Translations under genes and position numbers: made by a program
In this document: positions 19,310 through 27,778 of the stretch, piece by piece
Layout: each line of letters starts with the position of its first letter
How positions within the stretch are numbered: position 1 is the first letter of the stretch
Notes under the pieces: generated by a model
What the model was told of the DNA's origin: nothing
The model's database searches: none
What the model saw: the letters and a program-made list of their open reading frames with translations, nothing else
NCBI RefSeq assembly: GCF_001579805.1
Contig: NZ_CP014546.1
Coordinates: 4,712,001 to 4,776,000 of the forward strand
Direction: 5' to 3'
Source of the DNA: Pseudomonas azotoformans
Lineage (GTDB): Bacteria > Pseudomonadota > Gammaproteobacteria > Pseudomonadales > Pseudomonadaceae
DNA: 64,000 nucleotides

Positions 19310-21769
19310 TCACTTCGGTGGATGGGCGCTCAGTTTGTCCCACATCCTCTTGCTGATCTTCTGTCGATTGGCATATCCCGCCCAGGGATCCGTTTTCAAA
19401 GTATTCAAACGTTGCTGCAGATTGGCGACTGTCCATTGTTGAGCACCGCGCAGCCCCTTCAACTCCTCACGACTGACCGGCACCGACACCGGCAAACCCG
19501 GCCGCGCACGCACGGAATACGCGGCTACGGTGCTGGCTCCCCGTGCATTACGCAGGTAATCGATAAAGATCTTGCCGACCCGGTTCTTGGGCCCCGATGT
19601 GGCGGTAAAGCGTTCCGGCAACTGCTCGGTCATGAACTGGGCGATGGCCTTGGCGAATGCTTTGACGGTGTCCCAGCCGTCCCGACGCGCCAACGGTACG
19701 ATCAGGTGCAGGCCTTTGCCACCGCTGGTCTTGACGAACGCTTGCAGCCCCAGCTCATCCAGCACCGACAGGGTCAGTTGCGCGGCCTCCAGCATGGTTT
19801 TCCAGGGCAATGCCGGGTCCGGGTCGAGATCGAGCACAAACTGGTCCGGGGTTTCGATCTTGTCCGAGGTGGCGCCCCAGGTGTGAAACTCCACTGAGCC
19901 CATTTGCACGGCACCGATCAGCGCGCCGACGTTGTCGATTTCCATCAGCCGCGCATGGCCGGGATCGAGTGCCTGGTCGAGCTGCTTGATGTTGGGTATC
20001 GCCAGGCGCTCCGAGTGTTTCTGGAAGAATTGCTCGCCCTCGATACCTTCGGGTGCTCTCAGCAGTGACACTGGCCGATGGTGCAGAAAGGGCAGAATCC
20101 ACTGGCTGATGCTGTCGTAGAACTGCGCCAGTTGCTGTTTTTGCGTGCCGCTTTGTTTGTCGATCACGCGGTCTGGGTGGGTGATATTCACATCACTGCG
20201 GGTCTTCTTGGCAGGCTTCATGGATTTGGCCGTTCGCGGTTGTTCATGAACAATCTGCGCTGCCGGCTTGTCGGTGCGCAGCCCGACGAATGCGGCTTGG
20301 CGGACCACGCCCTCGCGTGTCCACTCGGCAAACTGCACCTCACCGACCAACGTGGGCGCTACCCAATGCACGCCTCGTGCTTGGGTGCTGGTCAGCGGCT
20401 TCTCAAGCGGCGATGTCTTGCGCTCCAACGATGTCAGTTGCGCATAGATAGTCTTGAGCGATGCTTGATCAAAACCCGTGCCCACGCGGCCTGCGTACAC
20501 CAGGCCAGTCTCATCATTTACTGCCAGCAACAACGCGCCGAACCCCGTGCGTGAGCCTTGCGGCCGGGTATAGCCGACAATCACGAACTCCTGGCGCAAC
20601 CGGCATTTGAGTTTGATCCAGTCGGCATTGCGGCTGGAGACGTACGGACTGCCCAGGCGCTTGCCGATCACGCCTTCGAGGGCCAAGTCGCAGGCGCTTT
20701 CAAAGATGTCACGGTGGTGCGCAGTGAATGCCTCGGAAAAACGTAGCAATTTGCTGCGGCTACCGGCCAGCGCGACCTTTAGAGCGGCACGGCGATCCTC
20801 GACCGGCGCCAGGCGTTGGTCCTGGCCGTTGAGAAAGGGGGCATCGAACACGTAGTAGACGATGTCGAGGCTACGGCCGATATCAAAAGCATTTTGCAGC
20901 GCCTGGAAGTCTGGCAGGCCGTCGCCATTGAGGCTGACCACCTCGCCATCCAGCCAGCTGTCCTTGAGCTTCAGAGCCTGCAAGGCCTTGACCTGGCGCG
21001 GCAGACGGTCGGTCCAGTCATGCCCGTTGCGGGTAAACAGGCGCACGTCGCCGTCCTGAATGCGTGCAAGCATGCGGTAGCCGTCGAATTTGATTTCGTA
21101 TTGCCAATCGCCTTCGGGGGCGCGATCCACCAGGGTGGCCAATTGCGGGGTGAATTGCTCGGGAAACTGGGTTTTCCTGGCTTTGGCCCGAGCCTTGGAT
21201 GTTCCCACTGAAGCATCGCTGAGCACGCTGTTCGGCTGGGCCTGGACGATATCGTAGTCGTCGGCCGCGCGCGCCTGCGGGTCCTTTTCCTTGATCAGCA
21301 GCCATTGTTGCTTGTCGCCGCTGCCTTTCAAGCGCGTGCGCACCAGCGCCCAGTCGCCGGAGAGTTTCTCGCCGACCAGGGTGAATTTGAGCTTGCCGGC
21401 CGCGTAGGCCTTGCGGGGATCGTCATGGGGCTGCCAGATGCCACGGTCCCACACGATGACATCACCGGCGCCGTACTGACCGGCGGGAATGCTGCCTTCA
21501 AAGCCGCCGTAGCTCAGCGGATGATCTTCTACATGCACGGCCAGGCGCTTCTGGCTGGGATCCAGGCTCGGGCCTTTGGGCACGGCCCAACTGAGCAGCA
21601 CGCCATCGAGTTCCAGGCGAAAGTCATAGTGCAGGTTGCGTGCGTCGTGCTTCTGGATCACGAAGGACAGCGCCGAGGCTTTGCGTTTGGTACCAGGCGC
21701 ACTGCCTGCCGGTTCGGCGGTAATCCCGAAATCGCGCTTGCGGTTGTATTCGCTGAGGGGCTTGGACAT
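19310..21769 (-). CDS. ligD: Multifunctional DNA ligase D (NHEJ)
   Basis: An 819-residue enzyme with the domain order of P. aeruginosa LigD. The 3'-phosphoesterase (about 1-185) has metal ligands H41, H47, D49 and H83. The ATP-dependent ligase (about 205-500) has the nucleotidyl lysine K227 in EIKFDG. The primase-like polymerase (about 530-819) has the metal-binding pair D647/D649 in VLDLDPD. It seals double-strand breaks held by Ku after end trimming and nucleotide addition. All catalytic motifs are intact. It begins three bases after the ku stop, so the two are co-translated. Confidence 0.95.
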   Translation of the reverse strand: MSKPLSEYNRKRDFGITAEPAGSAPGTKRKASALSFVIQKHDARNLHYDFRLELDGVLLSWAVPKGPSLDPSQKRLAVHVEDHPLSYGGFEGSIPAGQYGAGDVIVWDRGIWQPHDDPRKAYAAGKLKFTLVGEKLSGDWALVRTRLKGSGDKQQWLLIKEKDPQARAADDYDIVQAQPNSVLSDASVGTSKARAKARKTQFPEQFTPQLATLVDRAPEGDWQYEIKFDGYRMLARIQDGDVRLFTRNGHDWTDRLPRQVKALQALKLKDSWLDGEVVSLNGDGLPDFQALQNAFDIGRSLDIVYYVFDAPFLNGQDQRLAPVEDRRAALKVALAGSRSKLLRFSEAFTAHHRDIFESACDLALEGVIGKRLGSPYVSSRNADWIKLKCRLRQEFVIVGYTRPQGSRTGFGALLLAVNDETGLVYAGRVGTGFDQASLKTIYAQLTSLERKTSPLEKPLTSTQARGVHWVAPTLVGEVQFAEWTREGVVRQAAFVGLRTDKPAAQIVHEQPRTAKSMKPAKKTRSDVNITHPDRVIDKQSGTQKQQLAQFYDSISQWILPFLHHRPVSLLRAPEGIEGEQFFQKHSERLAIPNIKQLDQALDPGHARLMEIDNVGALIGAVQMGSVEFHTWGATSDKIETPDQFVLDLDPDPALPWKTMLEAAQLTLSVLDELGLQAFVKTSGGKGLHLIVPLARRDGWDTVKAFAKAIAQFMTEQLPERFTATSGPKNRVGKIFIDYLRNARGASTVAAYSVRARPGLPVSVPVSREELKGLRGAQQWTVANLQQRLNTLKTDPWAGYANRQKISKRMWDKLSAHPPK

Positions 21770-21772
21770 GAC

Positions 21773-22603
21773 TCAGGAGGCCTTGGTGGATTTCTTCGTG
21801 GCAGGCTTCTTCGCGGGTTTACCGGCCAGGCTGCGCTTGAGCAGTTCCGTCAGGTCGATCACATCGGCGGACTTGCGCTCTTCGCTGTCCTTGGTCTCCA
21901 CATCCTCGATCTTGCCGGCCTTGGCCTTTTTGGCCACCAGCGCCATGATTTTTTCCTGGAAGCTGTCGCGGTAGTCATCGGGCTGCCAGTCGGCGCTCAT
22001 GTCGTCGACCAGGCGCTTGGCCATGTCCAGTTCGCCCTTGGCCAGGCTCGGTTTGGTCACGTCGCTGCCCAGTTCCAGTTCGTCCAGGCTGCGCACTTCG
22101 GCGGGCCAGCGCAGCATCACCAGCACCAGCGCCGAGTCCAGGGGCATCAACGCCGCCAAGTGCTGCTTGGTGTGCAGCACCACATTGGCCAGGGCGACCT
22201 TGCGGGTTTTTCTAAGGGTTTCCCTTAGCAAGGCGTAGACCTTGCCGCCACGCTTATCCGGTGCGAGGAAGTAGGGGGTGTCGATGTTCTGCAACGGGAT
22301 CTGGTCGCTGGCGACAAACGCGATGATCTCGATGGTCTGGGTCGATTTGGGGTGGGCCGAGCGGATTTCTTCTTCGCTGAGCACCACGTAGCGGCCTTTC
22401 TCGTACGCAACGCCTTTAACGATGTTGTCCTTGGTCACTTCCTTGCCCGTGGTCTTATTGATGCGCTTGTAACCGACCGGGTCCATGCTGCGCTTGTCCA
22501 GCCAGTCAAAGTCAACGCCTTGAGAGGAGGTGGCCGAGACTAGTGAGACCGGGATATGCACCAGGCCAAAGCTGATGGCGCCTTTCCAGATTGCCCGTGG
22601 CAT
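21773..22603 (-). CDS. ku: Ku homodimeric DNA-end-binding protein
   Basis: A 276-residue bacterial Ku. The N-terminus MPRAIWKGAISFGLVHIPV and the YFLAPDKRGGKVYALLRETL region are family signatures. The C-terminus is a lysine/alanine-rich tail (KPAKKPATKKSTKAS) of the type that helps threading along DNA and LigD stimulation. It encircles DNA ends and recruits LigD. It is first in the two-gene operon ku-ligD, in which the gap is only three bases. Confidence 0.95.
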   Translation of the reverse strand: MPRAIWKGAISFGLVHIPVSLVSATSSQGVDFDWLDKRSMDPVGYKRINKTTGKEVTKDNIVKGVAYEKGRYVVLSEEEIRSAHPKSTQTIEIIAFVASDQIPLQNIDTPYFLAPDKRGGKVYALLRETLRKTRKVALANVVLHTKQHLAALMPLDSALVLVMLRWPAEVRSLDELELGSDVTKPSLAKGELDMAKRLVDDMSADWQPDDYRDSFQEKIMALVAKKAKAGKIEDVETKDSEERKSADVIDLTELLKRSLAGKPAKKPATKKSTKAS

Positions 22604-22727
22604 AGGTGCGATTCCTTTTGAAGAGGCTGTGTTCTGGTGACTCGAAGGCGGTGGGAAAAGTTTCCCCGAGCAGATGCGCGGACAGATCGTGTTACACCTG
22701 ATGAGAAACTATTTAGTGTCGAAAGCC

Positions 22728-22754
22728 GAACCCAAGGCGTAGCGTGTTATCGAA
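22728..22754 (+). promoter_or_regulatory. Possible AlgU (RpoE-like) promoter
   Basis: GAACCC and TCGAA are separated by 16 bases, resembling the envelope-stress sigma consensus GAACTT-N16/17-TCTGA. It lies 34 bp before the start of the small secreted protein. It is a partial match, found by eye. Confidence 0.3.
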
Positions 22755-22787
22755 AGCACGTACTCCTCGCCCCAGAGAGGCTTTGTC

Positions 22788-23102
22788 ATGAACAGTTGTA
22801 TGCGTCACGTAGCAGCGCTGTTGTTGGGTCTGGCCCTAATGCCTGTGGCCCAGGCGCAAAACCTGCCCGGCAGCAACAATGGCAACAACGGCCCGATCCA
22901 CCGGGCCAATCCTAATAGCATGCAGGGCACCCAGCCAAATGCGCCGGCCGTTCGCGGTATCCAGACCGGCCCGACCACACGCACGCCGACCCTGGAAAAC
23001 GGCGGCATCGGCAACAGCTACCCCAAACGTAATGCCGCCCCCAGCCGCCCGGCCACCGAAACCAAAGCCCCCACTTATGATGCCAACGGCAATCGCCGGT
23101 AA
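22788..23102 (+). CDS. Small secreted Asn/Pro-rich protein
   Basis: A 104-residue protein of unknown function. A signal peptide (hydrophobic stretch AALLLGLALMPVAQA) is followed by a mature part of about 80 residues that is rich in Asn, Gly, Pro and Thr, with repeated short N-G and N-P stretches and no predicted fold. The ribosome binding site GAGAGG lies before the ATG. The gap to the dehydrogenase gene is only 12 bp, so they are probably co-transcribed. A role near the periplasmic dehydrogenase is inference. Confidence 0.7.
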   Translation: MNSCMRHVAALLLGLALMPVAQAQNLPGSNNGNNGPIHRANPNSMQGTQPNAPAVRGIQTGPTTRTPTLENGGIGNSYPKRNAAPSRPATETKAPTYDANGNRR

Positions 23103-23114
23103 GGATCTCGCCTT

Positions 23115-24272
23115 ATGTTTCTACGCAAAAGCCTGTTAGTCGCCCTTTGCGCCACCACGCTGCTGCCGTTGACGGCCGCTCACGCCGCTGACGCCCAGCA
23201 GTTCCCCAGCGAACAGGGCAGCATCACCGCGACGCCAATCGCCAAAGGCCTGGACCACCCATGGGCGGTGGCCTTTTTGCCGGACAAGGAAGGCTTTCTG
23301 GTGACGGAGCGCCCTGGTCACCTGCGCTTTGTCAGCCCCGACGGCAAGCTGTCCGCGCCACTCAAGGGCGTGCCGCAAGTCTGGGCCAAAGGGCAGGGCG
23401 GTTTGCTGGATGTGGTGTTGTCGCCGGACTTCAAGGAGGACCGCACGGTGTATCTTTCTTACGCGGAAGGCGGCGGCAAAGGCGGTACCGCTGGCACAGC
23501 CGTGGGCCGTGGACGCCTGGCGGCAGATCTGAGTGGCTTGACCGACTTCAAGGTGATCCTGCGCCAGGAGCCCAAGTTGTCGACCGGCAACCACTTCGGC
23601 TCGCGCCTGGCGTTCGACCGCGATGGCTACCTGTTCGTGACCCTGGGTGAAAACAACGATCGCCCGACGGCCCAGGACCTGGACAAGTTGCAAGGCAAGG
23701 TCGTGCGCATTTACCCGGATGGCCGTGTGCCGGATGACAACCCCTTTGTCGGCCAGCAAGGCGTGCGCCCGGAGATCTGGTCCTACGGCCAGCGCAACCC
23801 CCAGGGGCTGGCGCTGAATCCGTGGAGCGGTACGATCTGGGAAAACGAACACGGGCCGCGCGGAGGTGATGAGATCAACATCATCGAGCGCGGCAAGAAT
23901 TTCGGTTGGCCGTTGGCCACCCACGGCATCAACTACTCCCTGACACCGATTCCCGAAGCCAAGGGCAAAACGGTGGAAGGCACAGTGCCGCCCCATCATG
24001 TGTGGGAAAAGTCGCCGGGTATCAGTGGCATGGCGTTTTACGATGCGGATCGCTTCAAGCCCTGGCAGCACAACGTGTTTATCGGTGCGCTGGTCAGCCA
24101 GGAGTTGATCCGGTTGCAGTTTGATGGCGACAAGGTGATCCACGAAGAACGTTTGCTCGGCGGCCTGAAGGCGCGGATCCGCGATGTACGGCAGGGCCCG
24201 GACGGGTTCTTGTATGTGCTGACGGATGAAGATGATGGCGTGTTGTATCGGGTTGGGTTGAATCAGGATTAA
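23115..24272 (+). CDS. PQQ-dependent aldose sugar dehydrogenase (Asd/YliI type)
   Basis: A 385-residue periplasmic soluble dehydrogenase. The signal peptide spans about residues 1-25 (ending TAAHA), followed by a six-bladed beta-propeller of the soluble glucose dehydrogenase fold. GLDHPWAVAFLPD opens the propeller, TGNHFGSRLAFDRDGYLFVTLGEN carries the probable catalytic His, and YGQRNPQGLALNP and ENEHGPRGGDEINI are family motifs. It oxidises aldoses with PQQ and calcium. No PQQ synthesis genes are in the window. A hairpin terminator follows directly. Confidence 0.9.
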   Translation: MFLRKSLLVALCATTLLPLTAAHAADAQQFPSEQGSITATPIAKGLDHPWAVAFLPDKEGFLVTERPGHLRFVSPDGKLSAPLKGVPQVWAKGQGGLLDVVLSPDFKEDRTVYLSYAEGGGKGGTAGTAVGRGRLAADLSGLTDFKVILRQEPKLSTGNHFGSRLAFDRDGYLFVTLGENNDRPTAQDLDKLQGKVVRIYPDGRVPDDNPFVGQQGVRPEIWSYGQRNPQGLALNPWSGTIWENEHGPRGGDEINIIERGKNFGWPLATHGINYSLTPIPEAKGKTVEGTVPPHHVWEKSPGISGMAFYDADRFKPWQHNVFIGALVSQELIRLQFDGDKVIHEERLLGGLKARIRDVRQGPDGFLYVLTDEDDGVLYRVGLNQD

Positions 24273-24273
24273 G

Positions 24274-24306
24274 CAGTGGGGCCGGCAAACCGGCCCCAAC
24301 TGTTTT
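24274..24306 (+). terminator. Rho-independent terminator
   Basis: TGGGGCCGG and CCGGCCCCA pair around a CAAA loop and TTTT follows at 24303-24306. It sits just after the dehydrogenase stop and before the stop of the convergent DUF1348 gene. Confidence 0.8.
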
Positions 24307-24784
24307 ACAACCCCAAATCGGACAACCCCGGATGATCATCCGGGCGTCGGCCCAGCGGCCAGTGGAACTTGCGTTCGCTTTCCTTTATCGGCAGATCGTT
24401 GATGCAGGCAAAACGATTGGCCATCAGGCCGTTCTCGTCGAATTCCCAGTTTTCGTTGCCGTAGGAGCGGAACCAGTTGCCCGAATCGTCGTGCCACTCA
24501 TAGGCATAACGCACCGCGATGCGGTTATCGGTGAATGCCCACAACTCCTTGATCAGGCGGTAGTCCAGTTCCTTGGCCCACTTGCGGGTGAGGAAACCTT
24601 TGGCTTCTTCGCGGTTATGCGCAAATTCGGCACGGTTACGCCACTGTGTGTCCAGCGTGTAGGCCAGGGACACCCGCTGCGGATCACGGGAGTTCCAGCC
24701 GTCTTCGGCCAGGCGGACTTTCTCGATGGCCGACGCGCGGGTGAACGGCGGCAGGGGCGGACGTGTTTCTACAGTCGATGACAT
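24305..24784 (-). CDS. DUF1348 (SnoaL-like/NTF2-fold) protein
   Basis: A 159-residue protein of the nuclear-transport-factor-2-like superfamily, DUF1348 branch: [23 protein letters not shown] at the start, then TQWRNRAEF, and [27 protein letters not shown]. The function is undefined; the fold suits a small-molecule binding pocket. The start MSSTVETRP is preferred over an upstream frame to 24868, which would overlap the TetR gene. It lies 53 bp downstream of the TetR gene on the same strand and is probably co-regulated with it. Confidence 0.8.
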   Translation of the reverse strand: MSSTVETRPPLPPFTRASAIEKVRLAEDGWNSRDPQRVSLAYTLDTQWRNRAEFAHNREEAKGFLTRKWAKELDYRLIKELWAFTDNRIAVRYAYEWHDDSGNWFRSYGNENWEFDENGLMANRFACINDLPIKESERKFHWPLGRRPDDHPGLSDLGL

Positions 24785-24837
24785 TGGCAGTTCCTCAATG
24801 AATAAGGATTGATCGGAAGTTGCGCCTACTGGCGGGT

Positions 24838-25401
24838 TCAAAGTCCCAATAACGTTCGCGCCATGCATTGCGCATTATCGGCAGCCGTTGAATCGCCCAT
24901 CACCAGGGCAACGGTAATGGCGCCATCGATCAGGATCAGCAGTTGCGCGGCCTGCCGTTCGGGGTCGGGGGTGCCATGTGCTTGACACAGTTCAAGTGCG
25001 TACTCGAACAGTTTCTGTTTATGCGCCTTGGCCAGCAGGCGCACCGGGTCTTGCGGATCACCGGTTTCGCCACTGGTGTTGATGAACGCGCAGCCCCGGA
25101 AGTCAGCCGTGCCGAACCAGTCCTTGAGCGCGCTGAACAGCGCCAGCAGGCGTTCTCCGGTGTCTTCGCGACGTTCCACTTCAGTGCGCAGCCACTGCAT
25201 CCAGCGCTCATCGCGACGTTGCAGCGCGGCCATCACCAACTCGTCTTTATTGACAAAGTAGCGGTAGATACTTTTTCTCGAGACACCGGCGGTCTTCACC
25301 AGGAAGTCCATGCCGGTGGCGGCGATGCCATGGCGATAGATCAACTTTTCTGTGACGTCGAGGATAATGTCGCGGGTTTCATTATTGGTCATGTCGTTCA
25401 T
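24838..25401 (-). CDS. TetR-family transcriptional regulator
   Basis: A repressor of 187 residues with an N-terminal helix-turn-helix ([49 protein letters not shown]) and an effector domain containing [16 protein letters not shown]. The start MNDMTNNE (25401), or Met4 at 25392, is preferred because the frame extending to 25437 would translate through a perfect 14-bp palindrome at 25414-25427 that looks like its operator. Autoregulation and control of the downstream DUF1348 gene are the likely role. Confidence 0.85.
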   Translation of the reverse strand: MNDMTNNETRDIILDVTEKLIYRHGIAATGMDFLVKTAGVSRKSIYRYFVNKDELVMAALQRRDERWMQWLRTEVERREDTGERLLALFSALKDWFGTADFRGCAFINTSGETGDPQDPVRLLAKAHKQKLFEYALELCQAHGTPDPERQAAQLLILIDGAITVALVMGDSTAADNAQCMARTLLGL

Positions 25402-25413
25402 GCTGCGAACAGT

Positions 25414-25427
25414 AGAACGATCGTTCT
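25414..25427. promoter_or_regulatory. Probable TetR operator
   Basis: AGAACGATCGTTCT is a perfect palindrome 13-26 bp upstream of the preferred TetR start. AACGATCGTT-type sites are common for TetR regulators. Confidence 0.6.
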
Positions 25428-25526
25428 TCTTGGTCAATTAAAATTTTTCCATGCGCCGCAGCGAGACCTGAGCACCCTCATGGTGTAAGCTCGGGGCCTC
25501 TTCGGATTCGACCCATTGCGAGCCTT

Positions 25527-26870
25527 ATGCCGTCGTTCTTCAAACGCTCCCTGTTGCCCAAACTGCGCGGTTTCCCCCTCACTCCTGATGCCCTTGAGGT
25601 GCTGTCCGGCGCCGACGCTTATCGTCGCTGCCTGCTGGAGAAAATTGCCCAGGCCACCCGGCGCATCTATATCGTCGCGCTGTACTTGCAGCAGGACGAA
25701 GCGGGGCAGGAAATCTACGACGCCCTGCACGCCGCCAAGGCTGCACGCCCGGCGTTGGACATCGTGGTGGTGGTCGACTGGTTGCGCGCCCAGCGTGGTT
25801 TGATCGGCGCCGGCAAACAACCGGGCAACAGTGCCTGGTACCAGGCCATGACTCAAAGCCACAGCAGCGAAGTGCCAGTGTACGGCGTGCCGGTGCAAAC
25901 CCGCGAGTTGTTCGGTGTGCTACACCTCAAGGGCTTTGTGATCGACGACACGGTGCTGTACAGCGGCGCCAGCCTGAACAACGTGTACCTGCACAAGTTC
26001 GACAAGTACCGTTTCGACCGCTACCACTTGATTCACAACAAAGCGCTTGCCGATTCCATGCAGCATCTGGTGGAGCACGGTTTGGTGGCGTCCAAGGCGG
26101 TCAATCGCCTGGACCTGCCCAACCCGCCCACCACCCGCAGCCTGCGCAATGACATCGGCGATCTGCGCAGCCGCCTGAAGCACGCGGCATACGACACCAC
26201 GGCCGGGCAACTGCCCAATGGTCACCTGTCAGTCAGCCCTTTGCTCGGGGTCGGCAAGAACAACCCCCTGAACCGGGTGATTCTCGAACTGATCGCCAGC
26301 GCCCAGCATCAGTTGACCATCTGCACCCCGTACTTCAACCTGCCGCTGCCGGTGACCCGCGAAATCAACCGCGCCCTGGCGCGCGGGGTGAAGATCGACA
26401 TCGTCGTCGGCGACAAGACCGCCAACGACTTCTACATCCCGCCCAGCGAGCCGTTCAAGGTCATTGCGGCGCTGCCTTACCTCTACGAAATCAGCCTGCG
26501 CCGCTTTGCCAAACGCCATCAGCCGATGATCGACAGCGGCCAGTTGAACCTGCACCTGTGGCGTGACGGCGATAACACTTACCACCTGAAGGGCATGTGG
26601 GTCGACCAGCGCTACACCTTGCTCACTGGCAACAACCTCAACCCGCGCGCGTTCCGCCTCGACCTGGAAAACGCCTTGTTGATCGATGATCCCAAAAGTG
26701 AATGGCTGGCGCCGCGACGCACTGAGTTGGCGCAGATTTTCCAGCACACCACGCGGATCGAGCGTTATCAGGACCTGCAAACGCTGCCGGACTACCCGGA
26801 GGCAGTCGGCAAGTTCCTGCGCCGTGTCAGCCGTGTGCGGATCGAACGCTTGCTGTACCGCATCCTGTAA
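25527..26870 (+). CDS. pssA: CDP-diacylglycerol-serine O-phosphatidyltransferase PssA (PLD family)
   Basis: A 447-residue type I phosphatidylserine synthase, peripheral to the inner membrane, which transfers the phosphatidyl group from CDP-diacylglycerol to L-serine toward phosphatidylethanolamine. Two HKD motifs are intact: H133-x-K135-x4-D140 and H353-x-K355-x4-D360, as required in the phospholipase D superfamily. The length matches E. coli PssA (451). It is a stand-alone gene followed by a strong bidirectional terminator. Confidence 0.93.
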   Translation: MPSFFKRSLLPKLRGFPLTPDALEVLSGADAYRRCLLEKIAQATRRIYIVALYLQQDEAGQEIYDALHAAKAARPALDIVVVVDWLRAQRGLIGAGKQPGNSAWYQAMTQSHSSEVPVYGVPVQTRELFGVLHLKGFVIDDTVLYSGASLNNVYLHKFDKYRFDRYHLIHNKALADSMQHLVEHGLVASKAVNRLDLPNPPTTRSLRNDIGDLRSRLKHAAYDTTAGQLPNGHLSVSPLLGVGKNNPLNRVILELIASAQHQLTICTPYFNLPLPVTREINRALARGVKIDIVVGDKTANDFYIPPSEPFKVIAALPYLYEISLRRFAKRHQPMIDSGQLNLHLWRDGDNTYHLKGMWVDQRYTLLTGNNLNPRAFRLDLENALLIDDPKSEWLAPRRTELAQIFQHTTRIERYQDLQTLPDYPEAVGKFLRRVSRVRIERLLYRIL

Positions 26871-26880
26871 ACCGGCAGGC

Positions 26881-26924
26881 AAAAAAAAGACCCAGCGCCT
26901 TCAACAGGCGCTGGGTCTTTTTTT
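26881..26924. terminator. Bidirectional terminator between pssA and efeM
   Basis: A 13-bp perfect stem (AGACCCAGCGCCT/AGGCGCTGGGTCT) with a five-base loop has A8 on the left and T7 on the right, so it serves both convergent transcripts. Confidence 0.95.
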
Positions 26925-26933
26925 GTGTGTCGC

Positions 26934-27752
26934 TTAGTTCAAGCCCAGCTTGCCGCGCAAGGTGGACAGGTCTTCCGCCAGGGTGTTGACCGGGCCCACC
27001 AAGGCCTTGCGGTCGTTTTCCTTGACCTTGTCGTAGGTCTCGAAACCACCGTCCTTGGTCTTGTACTTGGCCAGGATCTTGTCCACGGTGGCGAAGTTCT
27101 TGTCGACCTTGGCCAGGAACACTTTGTCTTGTTTCTCGATCTGACCACGGAACAGGTCGACGATTTTCTTCGCGCCGTCGATGTTGCCCTGGAAGTCATA
27201 CAGGTCGGTGTGGCTGTAGCGGTCTTCTTCGCCGGAGATCTTGGTGGCGGCGACTTCTTCAAGCAGGGCTGCTGCGCCGCCGACGACTTTCTCCGGCGGG
27301 AAGGTCAGGCCGTCGACGCGGGTCTTGAGGTCATTGACGTCGGTGTTGAGCTTGGCCGTCAGCGCTTCCAGGCCCTTGGTGGTGTTCTGCGAGAACAGCG
27401 CGTATTCGATACGGTGGAAACCGGTGAAGTCTTCGGCGGTCACGCCTTTTTCGTGGTCGTCGACGCGCGAATCGATGGACGCATCGAGGTCGCTGAACAG
27501 CTCGGCGATCGGCTCGATGGACTCATAGTGCACACGGGTCGGCGCGTAGAGTTTCTTGGCGGTGGCCAGGTCGCCCTTGTTGATGGCGTCGGTGAAGGCT
27601 TGGGTCTGGGTGACCAGCTCGCCGATTTCTTCGGTGACGTAGATCTTGTAGTCCGACACCGGCCCTACCAGGTCCAGCGGTGCGGTAGCGGCGAAGGCTG
27701 CCAGCGGCGAAAGGGTCAGCAACAACGACAACGCGATAGACGACTTTTTCAT
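26934..27752 (-). CDS. efeM: EfeM/EfeO-like periplasmic imelysin protein without cupredoxin domain
   Basis: A 272-residue secreted protein with a signal peptide (about 1-22, ending AAFA). The rest is a single M75/imelysin domain with the GFHRIEYALF motif (HxxE metal site) and ISGEEDRYSHTDLYDFQGN. It corresponds to the C-terminal half of EfeO but lacks the cupredoxin domain, so it is an EfeM-type partner. It probably binds iron or helps hand it to the EfeU permease. It is the last gene of the efe operon, 27 bp after efeB, and is paralogous to the C-terminal domain of efeO at 29092-30294. Confidence 0.88.
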   Translation of the reverse strand: MKKSSIALSLLLTLSPLAAFAATAPLDLVGPVSDYKIYVTEEIGELVTQTQAFTDAINKGDLATAKKLYAPTRVHYESIEPIAELFSDLDASIDSRVDDHEKGVTAEDFTGFHRIEYALFSQNTTKGLEALTAKLNTDVNDLKTRVDGLTFPPEKVVGGAAALLEEVAATKISGEEDRYSHTDLYDFQGNIDGAKKIVDLFRGQIEKQDKVFLAKVDKNFATVDKILAKYKTKDGGFETYDKVKENDRKALVGPVNTLAEDLSTLRGKLGLN

Positions 27753-27778
27753 GGGACGATTTCCGCTCTGGGTTTGTT

